Assembly: GCA_003499715.1 (NCBI GenBank)
Contig: DNSH01000035.1
Span: forward strand, 1-15,896
From: Candidatus Mesolinea sp.
GTDB taxonomy: Bacteria; Chloroflexota; Anaerolineae; Anaerolineales; Anaerolineaceae
DNA: 15,896 nucleotides
Direction: 5' to 3'
Part shown: positions 13,032 through 15,896 of the stretch, one piece after another
How positions within the stretch are numbered: position 1 is the stretch's first letter
How the letters are laid out: every line of letters starts with the position of its first letter
Notes under the pieces: model-generated
Told to the model about the DNA's origin: nothing
The model's input: only the letters and a program-made list of their open reading frames with translations
Databases searched by the model: none
Position numbers and translations under genes: made by a program

Positions 13032-13916
13032 TTATTGATTGCTTGCTCGTGGGATGAGTACCCACTCTCCATTGATTAAGAATCCATCTGCTGGAATATT
13101 ATTATAATCGACCAGAGCTTCTAAGTCGATTGCAAGTCCTTCAGCCAATTCCCGAAGCGTGAGGCCGTTTTCGGTAATTTGGAAAGCTTCAAAAGCCGGT
13201 AAACCGGCTAAATCTATACAATCCAGTGGAATAATGAGGATGGAATCTACCCATATAGGCACAATCAATTGGTTATTTACCGCTTTAATAATTTCAGGTG
13301 TCGTATTATGTTGTGTAGCTAAGAAGAGCAAACTTTCACCCGGGTTAACTCGGTGCACTATAAAGAGCTGCTCTTTTCCAAATGGGGTTTCGAGGTAATG
13401 ACCTTCACGAATTTCTGTTGGTGTTAATGACGGTTTGGGTTGAGGAGTTAGAGTTGGTGCTTCTGTGACGGAATACGTTGCTAATGCACTCCTTGGGGTA
13501 ATCAAGCTGACTGCTAAGGAGGTGGTGGTGGCTGGCATGGTTTGGGAAGGAATCATTAGAGTATCATCTTGCTTGTTTTGCTGAAAGTATGCGATCAGTG
13601 CAATTATGATGCATACCAAAAGGACTGCCAGGATAATCAAGTGGAAGGATTTTTTCCTGCCTTTACGTTTTCTCCATGCTTTCATTTTGAGCTCTTCTGG
13701 CATATTTTGCTTAGCTTGTGCTTTAAAAACCACACAAGAAGCATACTGCTCGGTCAAACAATACGAGAGTTGTTGCTCCAAACTTGGCACAGCGGCTGGC
13801 TGGGTGCGATGGCAATAACAATTCGCTGAAGGGTAAGTCAGGCTCGTAGCAGGATCTTCTATTAGTCCCAGGTATGGACAAATTGATTCCCGGGTGGTTT
13901 GAACAATGCCGGTCAT
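13032..13916 (-). CDS. Membrane-anchored LysM protein with cytoplasmic Cys-rich head
   Basis: Protein of 294 aa. The head (13-61) carries C13, C35-H36, C53 and C61 with the same spacing as in the stalk protein (C-x21-CH-x16-C-x7-C), plus an extra C33. A very basic stretch (78-89) precedes a single membrane helix (about 92-111), indicating a cytoplasmic N terminus. Outside, a Thr/Pro-rich linker (about 129-168) leads to two LysM modules (about 184-231, opening FIVHRVNPGES, and about 243-290, opening FQITENGLTLREL), which in the family bind N-acetylglucosamine glycans such as peptidoglycan. The second is more divergent. It lies between the tyrosine kinase gene (84 bases upstream) and its phosphatase. 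The ATG at 13916 lacks a good Shine-Dalgarno. It could anchor or sense the wall during polysaccharide assembly; this is inference. Confidence 0.85.
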   Translation of the reverse strand: MTGIVQTTRESICPYLGLIEDPATSLTYPSANCYCHRTQPAAVPSLEQQLSYCLTEQYASCVVFKAQAKQNMPEELKMKAWRKRKGRKKSFHLIILAVLLVCIIIALIAYFQQNKQDDTLMIPSQTMPATTTSLAVSLITPRSALATYSVTEAPTLTPQPKPSLTPTEIREGHYLETPFGKEQLFIVHRVNPGESLLFLATQHNTTPEIIKAVNNQLIVPIWVDSILIIPLDCIDLAGLPAFEAFQITENGLTLRELAEGLAIDLEALVDYNNIPADGFLINGEWVLIPRASNQ

Positions 13917-14000
13917 TGCTTAATTTTCCATGCCAACAGGCGAAAGTCATTCCTGAGGTGAAGACTTGTGTTTGTGAGACGCTGACTATGAATTGATAGC

Positions 14001-15869
14001 TTAGTGATGCAGTACTTTATTGCCCTTCTGTTCGGTTAGAGCAACCTCAGTGCTTTCTTCTGAACCGTAAGAGTGGCGATACTTATCTCGAGAACTGTAG
14101 GGTGAATAGTAATCATAACCCCCATAATAATACGAACGGTTGTGGGGAATACGGTTCATAACAACACCAAGTAAGTGAGCATTGATGCGTTCAAGTTCCT
14201 CCAAAGGGCGCTTAGCAGATTCAATACGTGTGGAACCAGGGACAATCACATAGAGAACTCCTTCCACACGTGTAGCCAGGATTTGCGAATCTGAAACAAT
14301 AAGGGGAGGGCTATCTAAAACAATCACATCGTAACTCTTTTTCAGCTCATCCAGCAGGTTACGCATCCGTTCACTCGCCAGCAACTCAGCAGGATTAGGT
14401 GGCAGACTGCCACTTGTAATGATATCCATGTTCTTCACTTCCGGGATCGAGCGGACGACTTCATGCAGGGATAATTTGCCCCGCACTAGATCGCTCAGGC
14501 CGATTCGGTTGTGTAGGTTGAACTGGACATGCACATTTGGCCGGCGCATATCGGTATCCATCAGCAGCACCCGATTTCCTCCCTGAGCCAAGATAATCGC
14601 CAGGTTACAAGCAACCGTAGTTTTCCCTTCGGTCTCTCCCGAACTAGTTACAAGGATAGATTTTAACGAAAAATCTAAGCTGGAAAATTCAAGGTTCGTG
14701 CGCAAGGCACGAAAGGCTTCAGCTACTGGCGAGCGTTGATGATAAACCACGTAGTTCCCAAGTTTATCATCCTTATTCTTCTTGTGCAGCTCACCGATTA
14801 GGCCGATGACAGGAATGTTGAGAATCTCTTTAACCTCATCTGGTGTCTTGATCGTATCATCCAGGTATTCGATCAGAAATGCAGCACCCGCGGTCAGAAT
14901 CAATCCGACAGCTCCTGCTAATAGGGCAGTCTGACCGGGCTTGGGAGATATCGGGACTGAAGGTATCTGGGCTTCCTCAACCTGCACCACATTTGGAGTG
15001 TTCTGAGCCCGTGAAAGGCGCAGAGCTTCAAGGCTGTTAATGCTGCTCAGGTAAATTTGTTGATACAAGTTCAGGGTGGTTTGCAGTTGGGTGAGCTGAG
15101 CGGATGTTGCAGTTGTCGTTCCACTCTCTGCTGGCGTTTTGAGCACCACCAGATTAGTATAAATCTGTTGATATAGCGAGAGAACGGATGACAGTTGATC
15201 GAGCTGAGCCTGATATTCGGCTAATCTGGCTTTTTCTTCTTCCGTGGCGGTGGCTGGATTGATCTTGGCTACCTCAACATTAAGTGCAGTCATTTGGCTT
15301 TGTGTTTCCAGGATTTGCTTTTGGACACTCTCGAGCTGAGACTCAACGGTGGCTGTTGAAAGTTCGTTAATTTGTTTTTCCAGTAAAGAAATCTGTTGCT
15401 GCGTCTCGTCGATACGGTTTTGGAGGTTTTGTTCTGCGCTGATATAGCGAATAGCTTGAAGCTGCTCATTTTCGTCAATGAGCACATTGATCAGTCCATT
15501 AGCGATGAGCGCAGCCTTTTCTGGCTCCGTGTGCCTTACTGTCAGCACAACAAATTGCGTATCTGTTATGGGTGAGGCAGTTGCCTGACCTTTATAGATT
15601 GGAAAACCCAACTCGTCGGAGGCTTTTTGTAATACGCTCTCGGTAGAAAGCAGCTGTACGTAGGTAGAGATTAATTGTTGGTTATCCAGATAAGCGTAAT
15701 AATCATAAGTGGTTTGTGGTGCTCTCAGAATTACAAACTTTGAGCTTGCTTCATAAATGGGCGTCTGCCGACTGCTAACGAAATACCCCACTGCAGCGCC
15801 AATGATGACCCCTGCAATGACAAGCCAAAGCCATCGTTTTGCAATATTGAAAAAGTGTTTTATATCCAT
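14001..15869 (-). CDS. Wzz-type polysaccharide co-polymerase fused to bacterial tyrosine kinase (BY-kinase)
   Basis: Inner-membrane protein of 622 aa that controls chain length or export of exopolysaccharide and autophosphorylates on Tyr. Order: membrane helix 1 (about 13-31), periplasmic/outer Wzz domain with long coiled coils (about 142-200 and 213-290, containing two LYQQIY heptads at 232 and 268), proline-rich IPSVPISPKP before helix 2 (about 313-335), then a kinase domain. Walker A is SSGETEGKTT (409-418; Thr413 replaces the common Pro). Walker A' is LLMDTDMRRP (435-444; D438, D440) and Walker B VIVLDSPP (515-522; D519). The tail 580-601 holds nine Tyr, the usual autophosphorylation cluster. 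The ATG at 15869 is only 27 bases from the window edge, so promoter and upstream genes are not seen. It is followed by the LysM, phosphatase and stalk genes on the same strand. Confidence 0.93.
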   Translation of the reverse strand: MDIKHFFNIAKRWLWLVIAGVIIGAAVGYFVSSRQTPIYEASSKFVILRAPQTTYDYYAYLDNQQLISTYVQLLSTESVLQKASDELGFPIYKGQATASPITDTQFVVLTVRHTEPEKAALIANGLINVLIDENEQLQAIRYISAEQNLQNRIDETQQQISLLEKQINELSTATVESQLESVQKQILETQSQMTALNVEVAKINPATATEEEKARLAEYQAQLDQLSSVLSLYQQIYTNLVVLKTPAESGTTTATSAQLTQLQTTLNLYQQIYLSSINSLEALRLSRAQNTPNVVQVEEAQIPSVPISPKPGQTALLAGAVGLILTAGAAFLIEYLDDTIKTPDEVKEILNIPVIGLIGELHKKNKDDKLGNYVVYHQRSPVAEAFRALRTNLEFSSLDFSLKSILVTSSGETEGKTTVACNLAIILAQGGNRVLLMDTDMRRPNVHVQFNLHNRIGLSDLVRGKLSLHEVVRSIPEVKNMDIITSGSLPPNPAELLASERMRNLLDELKKSYDVIVLDSPPLIVSDSQILATRVEGVLYVIVPGSTRIESAKRPLEELERINAHLLGVVMNRIPHNRSYYYGGYDYYSPYSSRDKYRHSYGSEESTEVALTEQKGNKVLHH

Positions 15870-15896
15870 AAACTTCGATTACAAACCTTTCAACGA

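Noticed and set aside
13944..13967. Weak inverted repeat between the kinase and LysM genes
   Set aside because: Only a five-pair outer stem with a large loop and no T-run; not a credible terminator.

Overview
The window looks like a chromosomal segment of an anaerobic or facultative Chloroflexota bacterium, most likely Anaerolineae-like. This is an inference from overall character: mid-range GC, Thr/Pro-rich lipoprotein and surface-protein linkers, a fused methyltransferase/GT2 enzyme, and single-pass LysM proteins with a cytoplasmic Cys-rich head. No marker gene settles the taxonomy. No insertion sequence, phage gene or CRISPR array is visible.

Left part (1-5697). A PAP2-type phosphatase enters from the left edge and converges on a cytoplasmic GH13 amylase/neopullulanase-like enzyme, with one strong hairpin between them. 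To the right of the GH13 promoter, and divergent from it, lies a gene for selenocysteine tRNA (selC, anticodon TCA) with its own promoter. A sugar-type solute-binding lipoprotein begins 23 bases after it and overlaps RNase HI by 11 bp. A methyltransferase-glycosyltransferase fusion starting at TTG follows.

Middle part (5718-10897), all on the minus strand: a 663-residue polytopic membrane protein (GT-C-like at best), then a copper-export unit copZ-copA with a readable sigma70 promoter and a good terminator. Upstream of it are tRNA-Cys and tRNA-Gly, separated by an unusual hairpin that looks like both a terminator and an extended -10 promoter.

Right part (11038-15869), all on the minus strand and probably one operon: a Wzz/bacterial tyrosine kinase fusion with a tyrosine-rich tail, a LysM membrane protein, a low-molecular-weight tyrosine phosphatase, and a membrane protein with a very long Thr/Pro-rich stalk containing 138-bp tandem repeats. 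The LysM and stalk proteins share a Cys/His-rich N-terminal domain with identical cysteine spacing, although their outer parts are unrelated. This set (kinase, phosphatase, and two membrane proteins with the same cytoplasmic head but different exterior modules) is the best candidate for an undescribed system: a cell-envelope or exopolysaccharide module under Tyr phosphorylation, possibly with metal- or redox-sensing heads. The co-operation is inferred from gene order and families only.
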